Shown piece by piece: positions 37,657-46,859 of a stretch of DNA of 47,252 nucleotides. Each line of letters opens with the position of its first letter. Positions within the stretch are counted from its first letter, which is position 1. The notes below the pieces were generated by a model that made no database searches, was not told where the DNA came from, and saw only the letters and a program-made list of their open reading frames with translations. The position numbers and the translations under genes are program-made. Source of the DNA: Syntrophomonadaceae bacterium (GTDB lineage: Bacteria > Bacillota > DSM-12270 > Thermacetogeniales > Thermacetogeniaceae); the NCBI GenBank assembly GCA_012516535.1, contig JAAYWP010000037.1:1-47252 (forward strand), given 5' to 3'.

Positions 37657-38424
37657 TTGGCGAAACCGACAATTGCTTTTTTCAAGTTCAGTTCTTGCGC
37701 TGGATGCCAGCTCAATGTGCTTAACCTGGAACCTGTTTTGCTTGATATCGTTGGTGCAGTTGATATTCGCTATTTTGTAATGGCAAAGCGGGAGAACTTT
37801 GAGGGGCCATATGATATAGGTTTTGTTGAAGGTGCTGTTACCTCACCCAGAGAGCTGATGGAGCTCAAAAAGATCCGTGAGGAGTGCAAAATCCTGGTAG
37901 CACAGGGCGCTTGTGCCTGTCACGGCGGTATCCCATCAGTTAAGAATTTCTCCGGTATGACCCAAAGAGAGATGGAAGAGAAGGTCTACACCGAGCTGTG
38001 GGACCTGAAATCTTTCCCTGCCCACGGTATCGACTACTATGTAAAAGTTGATGCCTACCTGAAGGGTTGCCCGATGGATAAAGATGAATTCGTGATGCTG
38101 GTTAAAAGCGCTCTTAAAGGGCTTAACCCGCTGTTCCGTTACCACAGTGTCTGCAATGAATGCAAGCTGAAAGAGAACAACTGCCTGGTACTGACCAAGG
38201 GGATACCCTGCATGGGAACTGTGACTGCAGCCGGATGTGGAGCTCAGTGCCCCAGCCTCGGACGGGCCTGTGAGGGATGCCGTGGCCCTGCCAGTGACTG
38301 CAATGCTGCATCTTTGGCCAGGACCTTTATTGATCTTGGTCTTTCCAGGGATGATGTGGTGCGCAAGTTCCGCAAGTATGCAGGGAACACACCGGAGTTT
38401 AGCAAAGGAGCTGAGGCAGTATGA
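37657..38424 (+). CDS. [NiFe] hydrogenase small (delta) subunit
   Basis: A 255-aa small subunit that holds the Fe-S clusters next to the active site. The proximal cluster motif SSCAGCQLN lies at the N-terminus, followed by a conserved CACHGG and a C-terminal set of cysteines (CNEC, CAQC-like CGAQC, CEGC). There is no Tat signal, so it is cytoplasmic like other group 3 enzymes. The start is TTG directly after AAGGAGGTG. It overlaps the large-subunit gene by 4 bases (ATGA), indicating coupled translation. Confidence 0.9.
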   Translation: MAKPTIAFFKFSSCAGCQLNVLNLEPVLLDIVGAVDIRYFVMAKRENFEGPYDIGFVEGAVTSPRELMELKKIREECKILVAQGACACHGGIPSVKNFSGMTQREMEEKVYTELWDLKSFPAHGIDYYVKVDAYLKGCPMDKDEFVMLVKSALKGLNPLFRYHSVCNECKLKENNCLVLTKGIPCMGTVTAAGCGAQCPSLGRACEGCRGPASDCNAASLARTFIDLGLSRDDVVRKFRKYAGNTPEFSKGAEAV

Positions 38425-39734
38425 GCGACAGGAGAATATTTGTTGACTATATAGCCCGGACAGAGGGCGATGGTGCCATTGATATCGTAATTGGCCCCAA
38501 TGGTGAGATCAAAAAAGCCCGCTGGGAGGTGTGGGAGCCCCCGCGGTTCTTTGAGGCCTTCTTGATCGGGAGAAAATATGATGAGATCCCTGAAATGGTG
38601 CAGCGGATCTGCGGTATCTGCCCCCATGGTCACCATTTGGCTGCAGTAAGAGCGGTAGAGAGAGCCATGGGTGTAAAGGTCAGCCGGCAGACTACCTTAT
38701 TGAGGGAACTGCTGCACTATGGGGACTGGCTCCAGAGCCATACTCTGCATGTCTACTGCCTGGCAGTACCTGACTACCTGGGCTATGAGAGCGTTTTGGC
38801 TATGGCCGGGAATGAGGAACTGCTGCCTGTGGTCAAACAGGCTTTGTCTCTCAAGAGATTGGGCAATGACATCAGTGTATTGATCCAGGGCAATGAGATC
38901 CAGAATAGGACCTCTGTAGTGGGAGGCTTTACTTCTGTCCCTGACGGTTCAGAGCTGAGGAAAATTAAGGAGAGGCTCAAGGAAGCAAAGGATTTCGCAC
39001 TGGCTACTGTACGGTTGGCTGCAAAGGTTGCCTCTCAGGATCCCTATCCTGAGTTGGTTCGGAAGTGTGAACACGTGTCTCTCCGTGGTGAGGACAGATA
39101 CCCCATCAATGAGGGACGGCTTGTCTCCACTGAGGGTCTTGATGTGCCTGATTGGGAGTATCCGGAGTGGCTCATTGAAAAACATGTGCCCGGCTGCAAC
39201 TGCCTGCATGCAATAGTCAAAGGACGGGATTCATTCATGGTAGGCCCCCTTGCCCGGGTCAACAACAATTTTGATCTGCTTTCCAAAGATGCCCAGGCGA
39301 TCGCCAGAGAAGTCGGATTTAGTGCTCCTAGCTTCAACCCCTTCCATAGCATTATTGCTAGGGGAGTGGAAATCACTAATGCCATCGATAGAGCTATTGA
39401 GCTGATCGATGAAATCGGAGATCCTGTCTATGAGGAGCCTAAGTACGAGATCAAAGCCGGAGAGGGCTACGCGGTTACTGAGGCTGCCCGGGGTATCTGC
39501 TGCCACGGCGGCAAAATTGATAAAGATGGAGTTTGCCAGGCATGGGATATTGTTGCACCTACCTCTAGAAATGTTTATAACCTGGAAAAAGATTTCGAAT
39601 ACTTTGTACCAAAACTGCTCAACCTATCTGATGAGGAATTGACTTTAAAATGTGAAATGATGATTCGCAACTATGACCCCTGCCAGTCATGTGCAACCCA
39701 CTCCATCAAGGTCAATCTACGCCGGGAGGGCTAA
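38421..39734 (+). CDS. [NiFe] hydrogenase large (alpha) catalytic subunit
   Basis: A 437-aa subunit that binds the NiFe(CN)2CO centre. The N-terminal ligand motif is RICGICPHGH and the C-terminal one is DPCQSCATH. Ten residues follow the final His (SIKVNLRREG), the tail that the maturation protease removes. All four cysteine ligands are present, and none is replaced by selenocysteine. Sequence and gene set fit group 3b, NADP-linked bidirectional enzymes. The protease gene begins directly at the stop codon. Confidence 0.94.
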   Translation: MSDRRIFVDYIARTEGDGAIDIVIGPNGEIKKARWEVWEPPRFFEAFLIGRKYDEIPEMVQRICGICPHGHHLAAVRAVERAMGVKVSRQTTLLRELLHYGDWLQSHTLHVYCLAVPDYLGYESVLAMAGNEELLPVVKQALSLKRLGNDISVLIQGNEIQNRTSVVGGFTSVPDGSELRKIKERLKEAKDFALATVRLAAKVASQDPYPELVRKCEHVSLRGEDRYPINEGRLVSTEGLDVPDWEYPEWLIEKHVPGCNCLHAIVKGRDSFMVGPLARVNNNFDLLSKDAQAIAREVGFSAPSFNPFHSIIARGVEITNAIDRAIELIDEIGDPVYEEPKYEIKAGEGYAVTEAARGICCHGGKIDKDGVCQAWDIVAPTSRNVYNLEKDFEYFVPKLLNLSDEELTLKCEMMIRNYDPCQSCATHSIKVNLRREG

Positions 39735-40208
39735 ATGAAACCGGACCTGTTGATCATCTGCTGTGGCAATCTCTACTCATCAGATGATGCTGTAGGTTTG
39801 CATATAGCATGGAGATTAAAAAAATCAAATCTCCCGGACAGGGTTCAAGTGATTGAGGCCGGAACACCCGGCCTCAATCTCCTTGATCTATGGGAGGGAA
39901 TAGAGAAAGTGGTCATCGTTGATGCTGTGATGAGCGGGTCAGGGCCGGGAACCATCCATGTTTTTGATGGGGGATCCCTGCCACCCCGGGATTTTCTACC
40001 TCTCTGCCTCCATGGCTTCAATGTGATCGATGCCATCGATATGGCCCGAAAACTGGGCAGGCTCCCGGCAGAACTGCGGATCATAGGTGTTGAAATTCTG
40101 AGCGAAGAAGCCTTTTATGAGGGCTTATCCCCACAGGTAGCCGCTGCTGTACCAACTGCCTGTGAAAAGGTATTGGAGGAAGCGGAGAAGATGCTTGCTG
40201 CCCCTTAG
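39735..40208 (+). CDS. Hydrogenase maturation protease (HyaD/HybD family)
   Basis: A 157-aa nickel-dependent endopeptidase that trims the C-terminal tail of the large subunit after Ni insertion. Family features are the N-terminal CCGNLYSSDDAVG (acidic Ni ligand), the IVDAV segment and the His in CLHGFNV. Its ATG follows the large-subunit stop without a gap, so the pair is probably matched. The next gene, hypA, starts about 100 bases later. Confidence 0.9.
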   Translation: MKPDLLIICCGNLYSSDDAVGLHIAWRLKKSNLPDRVQVIEAGTPGLNLLDLWEGIEKVVIVDAVMSGSGPGTIHVFDGGSLPPRDFLPLCLHGFNVIDAIDMARKLGRLPAELRIIGVEILSEEAFYEGLSPQVAAAVPTACEKVLEEAEKMLAAP

Positions 40209-40309
40209 ACCGAAAAAGGTGAGGGGCAGGGTGTGGCGGTTGTCATATATAGAGAAGTGGCTTAAAATGAAGAAAAGGGGATAATATAACAGGAAAATGG
40301 TGGGGGCTT

Positions 40310-40651
40310 ATGCATGAAATGTCGCTGATGATGGGTATTGTCGATCAACTGCGCAAAAGCGCTGCTGAGAACCATATCAAGAAAATCTCCAAAGTGATGC
40401 TGGTGGTAGGGGAGATGACCATGGCGGTGCCTGATGCTCTTCAGCTTGCCTTTGAAGCCTTTAAGGAGGAAGAGCTGTTTCAAAACGCTGTTTTGGAGAT
40501 ACGGAAGGAACCGGTGCGTGGGGAATGCAAAGACTGCCACCACAACTTCGGTGTTGAAGATTTTGCTTTTGTCTGCCCTAACTGTTCCAGTCCCAACGTA
40601 AGAATAGCCTCTGGAAGAGAGCTTTATATAGATTATTATGAAGGAGATTAA
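40310..40651 (+). CDS. hypA: Hydrogenase nickel-incorporation protein HypA
   Basis: A 113-aa nickel chaperone. The Ni-binding N-terminus MHEMSLM (His2) and the zinc-finger cysteines (CKDC and CPNC) are all present. It works with HypB to deliver nickel to the large subunit. GGGGGC precedes the ATG weakly. Its TAA overlaps the hypB ATG by one base. Confidence 0.95.
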   Translation: MHEMSLMMGIVDQLRKSAAENHIKKISKVMLVVGEMTMAVPDALQLAFEAFKEEELFQNAVLEIRKEPVRGECKDCHHNFGVEDFAFVCPNCSSPNVRIASGRELYIDYYEGD

Positions 40652-41331
40652 TGGAAATGGTTAAAGTGCGGATGGCAACTCCGGTGTTGCAGCAAAATGA
40701 TGAAGTGGCCAGAGAAAATCGGGAGCTTTTTCGCAAGAAAGGCCTTTTTGTGCTTAATTTAATGAGCTCCCCCGGTTCTGGTAAGACCAGCATATTGGAG
40801 AGGACAATCGAAAAACTTTCCAATCGCTTGAAATTGGGGGTTATTGAGGGGGATATTTATACCACCAAAGATGCAGAGCGGATTGAAAAATTTGGGATCC
40901 CTGTTGTCCAAATCAACACAGCAGGTGCCTGCCACCTAGACGCCAGGATGTTGCAACCTGCTCTTGATGATCTGGACCTGAATGGCCTGGATTTTTTGAT
41001 TGTGGAGAATGTGGGGAACCTGGTCTGCCCTGCTGAGTTTGATCTAGGAGAGGATGCCCGGGCTGCGGTTTTAAGTGTTGCCGAGGGAAATGACAAACCT
41101 GCTAAATACCCCCTGGTTTTTCGGGAGTCTCAGGTGGTATTGATCAATAAGATTGATCTCCTTCCCTATACAGATTGTGATATCGATCAATTGGAAAAGG
41201 ATTTGAAATTGATCAATCATGAGCTTAAGCTTTTCCGGGTATCTGCTCGTCTTGGCCAGGGATTTGAGCCCTGGGTACAGTGGCTAGAGGAACAGGTAAA
41301 TTTAAAGAAAAAATTATCAGCAAGTCAATAA
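40651..41331 (+). CDS. hypB: Hydrogenase nickel-incorporation GTPase HypB
   Basis: A 226-aa SIMIBI GTPase that assists nickel insertion. Walker A is SSPGSGKT; EGDIYTTKDAERI, the metal-binding-site GACHLDARM and NKIDLLPY follow. The N-terminus lacks a histidine-rich stretch and the CxxCGC nickel site seen in some homologues. hypC, hypD, hypE and hypF are not in the window and must lie elsewhere for this hydrogenase to mature. An RNA-gene promoter begins 10 bases downstream. Confidence 0.95.
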   Translation: MEMVKVRMATPVLQQNDEVARENRELFRKKGLFVLNLMSSPGSGKTSILERTIEKLSNRLKLGVIEGDIYTTKDAERIEKFGIPVVQINTAGACHLDARMLQPALDDLDLNGLDFLIVENVGNLVCPAEFDLGEDARAAVLSVAEGNDKPAKYPLVFRESQVVLINKIDLLPYTDCDIDQLEKDLKLINHELKLFRVSARLGQGFEPWVQWLEEQVNLKKKLSASQ

Positions 41332-41341
41332 GTTCACCCCC

Positions 41342-41370
41342 TTGACAGATCTGAAATGATCATGCATAAT
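41342..41370 (+). promoter_or_regulatory. Sigma-A promoter of the tRNA cluster
   Basis: TTGACA at 41342 and CATAAT at 41365 are separated by exactly 17 bases. Transcription would start near 41377, about 6 bases before the first tRNA. Confidence 0.88.
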
Positions 41371-41382
41371 GTTAAATGTCAG

Positions 41383-41458
41383 TGCGGGGTGGAGCAGCGG
41401 TCAGCTCGTCGGGCTCATAACCCGAAGGTCGCTGGTTCGAATCCAGCCCCCGCTACCA
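41383..41458 (+). tRNA. Initiator tRNA-fMet (CAT)
   Basis: A 76-nt cloverleaf with encoded CCA. The anticodon CAT sits in a loop closed by three G-C pairs (GGG/CCC), and the D-stem has A11-U24, both marks of the initiator. The acceptor stem has a mismatch at position 1:72, as initiators require, but it is U-U instead of the usual C-A. The T-loop reads TTCGAAT. Confidence 0.93.
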
Positions 41459-41465
41459 AATGTTC

Positions 41466-41542
41466 GGCGGCGTAGCTCAGCTGGTTAGAGCATACGGTTC
41501 ATACCCGTAGTGTCGCAGGTTCGAGTCCTGCCGCCGCTACCA
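41466..41542 (+). tRNA. tRNA-Met (CAT), elongator
   Basis: A 77-nt cloverleaf with acceptor GGCGGCG/CGCCGCT, anticodon loop TTCATAC and encoded CCA. The sequence closely resembles the elongator tRNA-Met of Bacillus as I remember it; the other CAT type, tRNA-Ile2, is less likely. It follows the initiator tRNA by 7 bases. Confidence 0.9.
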
Positions 41543-41545
41543 TGT

Positions 41546-41621
41546 GGCCCGTTAGTCAAGTGGTCTAAGACACCGGCCTTTCACGCCGGCAACAGGGGTT
41601 CGAATCCCCTACGGGTCACCA
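41546..41621 (+). tRNA. tRNA-Glu (TTC)
   Basis: A 76-nt cloverleaf starting GGCCCGTTAGTCAAG with anticodon loop CTTTCAC, T-arm GGGGTTCGAATCCCC and encoded CCA. It is the last member of the three-gene tRNA transcript. Confidence 0.95.
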
Positions 41622-41627
41622 AATATA

Positions 41628-41656
41628 AGCCCACCTTTATGCGGTGGGTTTTTTGT
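41628..41656 (+). terminator. Terminator of the tRNA cluster
   Basis: CCCACC and GGTGGG pair around TTTATGC, and the stem is followed by six T residues, 6 bases after tRNA-Glu. Confidence 0.88.
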
Positions 41657-41764
41657 TTGCATATTTGCTTATTATGTCGTTACCCTTCCTGCAGGAAAAC
41701 AGCAAATTTTGCGCAAAGAATCGCTTATAATGTACTGGAATATTGTGGCAGGAAAGGAAACGAT

Positions 41765-43369
41765 ATGGCTGTAGTATTCAGCAAGCTTCGGTATTTAACC
41801 CTGGGTATACAGGCAATAAAAACTGAACCGGTCTGGCACATTTGCCTGTTTTTGATGGGTTTGGCCGCTGGGAGGGGGGTTTTAGGCGGGCTGGCACCCT
41901 TTGCCCCTCCCCTGGCATTAACAGGGGCCCTTTGCTGTGGAAGATTGTTTTTGCTTTCACTGATAGGAATTTTTGCCGGCATTGCTTTCAGGCCCCCTGT
42001 TTTCACCGACATAGCGATAGCAGTGGATTATTTAGTGGTGATCACTGCGGTGTTTGCTGGGCGCAAGCTTAAGAAACAGCTTAAAGAATACTGGTATACC
42101 GCTGTTTTGTTAACAGGGGGTATTAATTTTGGCATTAAATATATCTATCTTTTGATCAGCGGAGCTCAAACCGGCTTTTTACCAGGACTGCTCAGTGAGT
42201 CAATGCTTGCCGGTATATTTACTGTTCCCCTTTATTACCTTTTCAGTGACTATAAAAAACAAAAAGGGCTTTTTTTTATTTTGGTTTTTGTTTTGGTTTA
42301 CTGCGGCCTGGGTGACCTCCGGCTTGGGCCTGCAAAAATTGAGGATATAATGAGCAGGAGTGTTCTGCTGATGGCAGCAGGGGGTTGGGGAAGCGGTTCT
42401 GCTGCTGCAGTAGGGGTCCTGCTGGGGATGCTGTCCGGAAACCCTGCTGTGGCACTGCCGCGGACAGGTTTTTTTGCAGCCACCGGTTTTTTTTCCGGCT
42501 TATTGAGGAACTGGGGACCAGCCGGGGTAATTCTGGGATTTTTTTTATCGGTTTTGCTGTTTTCCGCCAGTTTCAATCGACAGATCCATTTCCAGGAGCA
42601 TTTTCTGTCGAGCATGATGGCGGTTGTGGTCTATTTGGCAGCATGGAGGCATCTGCCCTTTTTCCCCAAAAGAGAAGGGCAGGATTCCTACAGCTGTGAA
42701 CCGATCCACGCAGAGGTGGGCTTTGCCCAGCGCTCGAAACCGGGTGAAGCCCTTTGTGGGGACAGCATGGGTGTAGCACACCTCAGCGATCGCCGCATGC
42801 TGTTATCTGTGAGTGATGGGATGGGGGCGGGGGTGAATGCAGCCAGAGAAAGCAGGATTGTAGTAAAATTAATCGAACAATTAGTGGAGAGCGGTGTAAG
42901 TCCGCAAAAGGCAGCCGGCATTGTCAATACCGCCCTTTACCTGCGGGGTGGGGAGGAGAGTGCTGCCACTATTGATGCAGCAATTATTGACCTTAATGCC
43001 GGCCATGCGGAGTTTTTGAAGGTGGGAGCGCCTCCTAGCTATTTGAAACGGGGAGAGGCTGTTGAGGTTATCAGGTCCAGCTGTTGGCCTGCAGGGATTT
43101 TAGATGAGCTGGATGCTCAAGTTTTGGCAAGGGAGATCCAGTCCGGAGACATACTTATTATGGCAACTGATGGTGTTACAGAAGCGAATTTTGATGGGAA
43201 GGAAGCTGATGATTGGCTCTATTCATATCTGCAGGAACTGCCTATGGAGGAGGCACAGCTGATAGCAGACCTTATTTTGAAATATGCGCTGAAAACGGCT
43301 GGTTTTAAGAACAGGGATGATATGACAGTGCTGGTTGCGCGTTTTGAACGGGAGCAGGGATTGGAGTGA
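41765..43369 (+). CDS. spoIIE: Stage II sporulation protein E-like PP2C phosphatase
   Basis: A membrane-bound serine phosphatase that dephosphorylates SpoIIAA to release sigma-F in the forespore. The track runs back into the tRNA genes; the ATG at 41765 with AGGAAAGGA upstream is the real start (534 aa). The first 300 residues hold about 8-10 hydrophobic segments; the C-terminal 220 form the PP2C domain with GDSMG, SDGMGAG, ATDGVTEAN and DDMTVLV metal-site motifs. It is much shorter than the 827-aa B. subtilis protein, because the central FtsZ-interacting/oligomerisation region is reduced. Position before tilS and ftsH supports the name. Confidence 0.88.
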   Translation: MAVVFSKLRYLTLGIQAIKTEPVWHICLFLMGLAAGRGVLGGLAPFAPPLALTGALCCGRLFLLSLIGIFAGIAFRPPVFTDIAIAVDYLVVITAVFAGRKLKKQLKEYWYTAVLLTGGINFGIKYIYLLISGAQTGFLPGLLSESMLAGIFTVPLYYLFSDYKKQKGLFFILVFVLVYCGLGDLRLGPAKIEDIMSRSVLLMAAGGWGSGSAAAVGVLLGMLSGNPAVALPRTGFFAATGFFSGLLRNWGPAGVILGFFLSVLLFSASFNRQIHFQEHFLSSMMAVVVYLAAWRHLPFFPKREGQDSYSCEPIHAEVGFAQRSKPGEALCGDSMGVAHLSDRRMLLSVSDGMGAGVNAARESRIVVKLIEQLVESGVSPQKAAGIVNTALYLRGGEESAATIDAAIIDLNAGHAEFLKVGAPPSYLKRGEAVEVIRSSCWPAGILDELDAQVLAREIQSGDILIMATDGVTEANFDGKEADDWLYSYLQELPMEEAQLIADLILKYALKTAGFKNRDDMTVLVARFEREQGLE

Positions 43370-43375
43370 GGGTTG

Positions 43376-44788
43376 ATGCCTGCTTTTACTGAAAAGGTGG
43401 AGCAACTGATTAAAAAGAAGAACTTGATCTCCCCTGAGATGAGGATCGTTGTCGGTGTTTCCGGAGGGGCTGATTCAGTTGCTCTGCTGTCAGTTTTAAA
43501 TGATTTGGCCCCTAAATATGCTTTGAAACTCTATGCGGCGCATCTGAACCACCTATTGCGCAGAGAGGCTGGGGAGGACGCCGCTTTTGTACAAAAGTTT
43601 GCCCGTTCTCTGGGAATTCCGACCTTTGTTGGTTATGCAAGGGTGTCAAAGCTTTCCCGTATTTATAAGCTGAGCATCGAGGAGGCGGGAAGGAGAGCCC
43701 GCTATCAGTTTTTAAGGCATGTAGCCAAAAAGGTGGGTGCCCAGAGGATCGCTGTGGGTCATCATGCAGGAGATCAGGTGGAAACTGTGATTTTCAATTT
43801 TCTGCGGGGAACGGGCCCGGCGGGGATTGCCGGGATACCGCTGCAAAACAAAGAGATTATTCGTCCACTGCTGGGGGTTACCAAGGAAGAGATTGAGGAA
43901 TTTTGTTGTGAGCGGGGTTTAAAATGGCGCACAGATGCCACAAACTTGACTACAGAGTATATGCGCAACCGGATCAGGGTGGAGCTACTGCCCTATCTGC
44001 GCCGGTTTTTTAACCCTCAGGTGGAGCGGGTGGTGCTCCAGCTGGCTGATATCATCTCAGAAGAGGACAGATTTTTGGAGGAGCAGGCACGATATCTGCT
44101 GAGAAAAATGGGGCAGAAGGGGGGGGAGGGGGAGATCCGGCTCCCTCTTACAGATTTTTTATCCCTTCCCCTGGCAGTCCAGCGGCGTTTGCTGCGTTTG
44201 TTGATAAGAAAGTCTGGTGCTGGGTTGAAAGATGTGGGCTACCAGCATTTTGACAGCTGTATTTCCTTTTTACGAGAAGCCCGAACGGAAGGGGAAATGC
44301 ATCTGCCCCACGGCAATAGGATGTTCAAAGGAAGTGGTCATTTCTGGGTCAGTACCGCTGGCAAACAGGATAAACCGGCAGCTATGCAGGAGATCAAGCG
44401 GGATTTAAAGATCCCAGGAATAACAGAGATCCCAGAATTGGGTGTTACTATTCAAGCGGAGATTAAACCATATCAGGAAAACTTTTATTTTCCGCCAGAG
44501 AACTACCAGGTATGCTTTGATTATGATAAAATAAAATTACCTTTGTGTGTCCGTACACGGCAAAAAGGTGACAGAATTCGCACCTTTGGCCTAAAGGGTA
44601 AAAAAAAGCTGAAAAAACTTTTTGCTGAATTAAAGATTCCCCCCAGTGAGCGGGATCTTGTTCCTCTGGTAATATCAGATGGGGAGATCTGCTGGGTGGT
44701 GGGTTATAAGAGAGGGGCGGCGGCACCGGTTACTGAAGATACCAGGCGGGTTCTTTTGCTGACCGCATCAAAAAGCTTTAAGGACTGA
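43376..44788 (+). CDS. tilS: tRNA(Ile)-lysidine synthetase
   Basis: Modifies C34 of tRNA-Ile2(CAU) to lysidine, using ATP and lysine, so that it reads AUA. The PP-loop is VGVSGGADSVALL, followed by HLNHLLR, the GHHAGDQVETV segment and RTDATN. The C-terminal TilS domain is visible (RTRQKGDRIRTFG, CWVVGYKRG). The ATG at 43376 is preferred over the TTG one codon earlier. It follows spoIIE by 6 bases. In many Firmicutes hpt lies between tilS and ftsH; here only 118 bases separate them and hpt is missing. Confidence 0.94.
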   Translation: MPAFTEKVEQLIKKKNLISPEMRIVVGVSGGADSVALLSVLNDLAPKYALKLYAAHLNHLLRREAGEDAAFVQKFARSLGIPTFVGYARVSKLSRIYKLSIEEAGRRARYQFLRHVAKKVGAQRIAVGHHAGDQVETVIFNFLRGTGPAGIAGIPLQNKEIIRPLLGVTKEEIEEFCCERGLKWRTDATNLTTEYMRNRIRVELLPYLRRFFNPQVERVVLQLADIISEEDRFLEEQARYLLRKMGQKGGEGEIRLPLTDFLSLPLAVQRRLLRLLIRKSGAGLKDVGYQHFDSCISFLREARTEGEMHLPHGNRMFKGSGHFWVSTAGKQDKPAAMQEIKRDLKIPGITEIPELGVTIQAEIKPYQENFYFPPENYQVCFDYDKIKLPLCVRTRQKGDRIRTFGLKGKKKLKKLFAELKIPPSERDLVPLVISDGEICWVVGYKRGAAAPVTEDTRRVLLLTASKSFKD

Positions 44789-44906
44789 CCTCTTTTAAAG
44801 CTTTTGGAGCTTGGGTGCTGCCTGTTATGAGGGATGAAATTACCAAGGTATCAGATGGGGCCTGATACTGATTTGCTGTATAAGAGATGTTAACTAGATA
44901 AGGAGG

Positions 44907-46724
44907 ATGATGGTGAAGAATAATCATCTGTTTAGAAACATATCAATTTACCTTATTATGCTGGTAGTAGTTGCTATGGGATTGAAGATGACCATGCCCC
45001 AGGACACCAAACCTGCAGAGTGGACTTATTCTTACTTTAATGAGAGATTAGCAGCAGGACAGATCGAAAGTGTTACCTTAAAATCAGTTGGTGATGATAA
45101 TTATAAGGTCGAGGGGGAAACCAAAAAGGGAGATAAATTTACCCTTTATGCCCCAGCTTCTGATCAAAGCCTGCATAATCAGCTGCAGGAAAAGGGAGTG
45201 ACTGTCAAATATCAGCCTAGTGAGGGAACTCCCTGGTGGGCAGGGTTGTTCTCTACGCTGCTGCCGGTTCTGCTGATCGGAGGTTTCCTTTTTTTTATGC
45301 TGCAGCAAACCCAGGGCAGCGGCAACAAGGTGATGCAGTTTAGTAAAACTAGGGCCAGGATGTTGGATCCAGAGAAGCAAAAGGTTACTTTCAAAGATGT
45401 GGCAGGTGTGGATGAGGCTAAGGAAGAACTGCAAGAGGTAGTGGAGTTTCTCAAAGAACCCAAGCGCTATAATGAGATCGGGGCCAGGATCCCCAAAGGG
45501 GTGCTTCTTTACGGGCCTCCCGGCACAGGTAAAACTCTTTTGGCTAGGGCTGTGGCTGGGGAGGCGGGGGTGCCCTTTTTCAGCATCAGCGGTTCTGATT
45601 TTGTTGAGATGTTTGTGGGGGTTGGTGCAGCACGGGTGCGGGATCTTTTCGATCAGGCCAAAAAGAACGCCCCTTGTATTGTATTTGTTGATGAAATTGA
45701 TGCAGTGGGAAGACAGCGGGGAGCAGGTCTTGGGGGCGGCCATGATGAGCGGGAACAGACCCTTAATCAGCTGCTGGTGGAGATGGATGGTTTTGATGCC
45801 AATGAAGGGATTATCATCCTTGCAGCCACCAACCGTCCGGATATTTTAGATCCGGCCCTGCTGCGTCCGGGACGCTTTGACCGCCACGTTGTAGTTGACA
45901 GTCCTGACCTGAATGGAAGAAGGGATATACTTGAGGTGCATATGCGTGGCAAGAAATTAGAAGATGATGTTGATGTGGATGTCTTGGCACGGCGCACACC
46001 GGGTTTCACCGGAGCTGATCTTGCTAATGTGGTCAATGAGGCTGCACTCCTTGCCGCCAGGAGGGGAAGAAAGAAGATCAGCATGCAGGATCTTGAGGAC
46101 GCAGTAGAGAGAGTAATTGCGGGCCCTGAGAAAAAGTCCAGGATCATGAGTGAGGAAGAAAAGAGATTGGTGGCCTACCATGAGGCAGGGCATGCGGTTG
46201 TGGGGAGTATGTTGCCCAATACAGACCCCATACACAAGATCTCCATTATCCCCAGGGGGAGAGCAGGAGGCTACACCTTGATGCTGCCCACTGAGGACCG
46301 CCATTATCTGACTAAATCCCGCCTGCTGGATGAGATCACAACTCTCCTGGGGGGGCGAGTATCAGAGGATCTGGTCCTTAAAGATATTAGCACAGGTGCA
46401 CAAAATGACCTGGAGCGGGCAACAACACTGGTGCGCAAAATGATCACCGAATATGGGATGTCTGAGGAGTTGGGGCCCCTTACTTTCGGCAGGCCGCAGG
46501 AACAGGTTTTCCTGGGGCGGGATATATCACGGGATAGAAATTACAGTGAAGAGATCGCTTATTCTATAGATAAGGAAGCCCGGCGCATTATAGAAAACTG
46601 TTATCAAAGAGCAAAGGAAATCCTTGAAAACAACATCCATAAACTCCATCTGGTTGCCACCACTTTGATGGAAAAGGAAACTATAGAAGCCAGCGAATTT
46701 CAGGCACTGATGCAGGGAGCTTAA
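44907..46724 (+). CDS. ftsH: ATP-dependent zinc metalloprotease FtsH
   Basis: A membrane AAA+ protease that degrades unassembled membrane proteins and regulators. Two transmembrane helices flank a short extracellular domain (residues about 35-108). Then come Walker A (GPPGTGKT), Walker B ([10 protein letters not shown]), the second region of homology ([18 protein letters not shown]) and the zinc site HEAGH. The C-terminus ends LMQGA. Length (605 aa) is usual. GGAGG precedes the start, which may be at either of the first two Met codons. Its last codons form part of a terminator stem. Confidence 0.97.
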   Translation: MMVKNNHLFRNISIYLIMLVVVAMGLKMTMPQDTKPAEWTYSYFNERLAAGQIESVTLKSVGDDNYKVEGETKKGDKFTLYAPASDQSLHNQLQEKGVTVKYQPSEGTPWWAGLFSTLLPVLLIGGFLFFMLQQTQGSGNKVMQFSKTRARMLDPEKQKVTFKDVAGVDEAKEELQEVVEFLKEPKRYNEIGARIPKGVLLYGPPGTGKTLLARAVAGEAGVPFFSISGSDFVEMFVGVGAARVRDLFDQAKKNAPCIVFVDEIDAVGRQRGAGLGGGHDEREQTLNQLLVEMDGFDANEGIIILAATNRPDILDPALLRPGRFDRHVVVDSPDLNGRRDILEVHMRGKKLEDDVDVDVLARRTPGFTGADLANVVNEAALLAARRGRKKISMQDLEDAVERVIAGPEKKSRIMSEEEKRLVAYHEAGHAVVGSMLPNTDPIHKISIIPRGRAGGYTLMLPTEDRHYLTKSRLLDEITTLLGGRVSEDLVLKDISTGAQNDLERATTLVRKMITEYGMSEELGPLTFGRPQEQVFLGRDISRDRNYSEEIAYSIDKEARRIIENCYQRAKEILENNIHKLHLVATTLMEKETIEASEFQALMQGA

Positions 46725-46740
46725 AAGCTCCCCCTTTTTT
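46715..46740 (+). terminator. Terminator overlapping the ftsH stop codon
   Basis: GGGAGCT and AGCTCCC form a 7-bp stem around TAAA, followed by CC and six T residues. The left arm lies within the final ftsH codons, so coding and termination signals overlap. Confidence 0.8.
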
Positions 46741-46859
46741 GGTCAGTATTTACCGCAGTGATACTTATGCATAGGGCACAAGGGATGAGTGGTATAATTA
46801 TAGATATAGGATTTGGTATAATTGGTAATATAGAAATTGATGAAAGGGGAAATATACAA

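Noticed and set aside
41510-41764. 85-codon N-terminal extension of spoIIE in the ORF track
   Set aside because: It runs through tRNA-Met, tRNA-Glu and a terminator; a better start with a ribosome site is at 41765.
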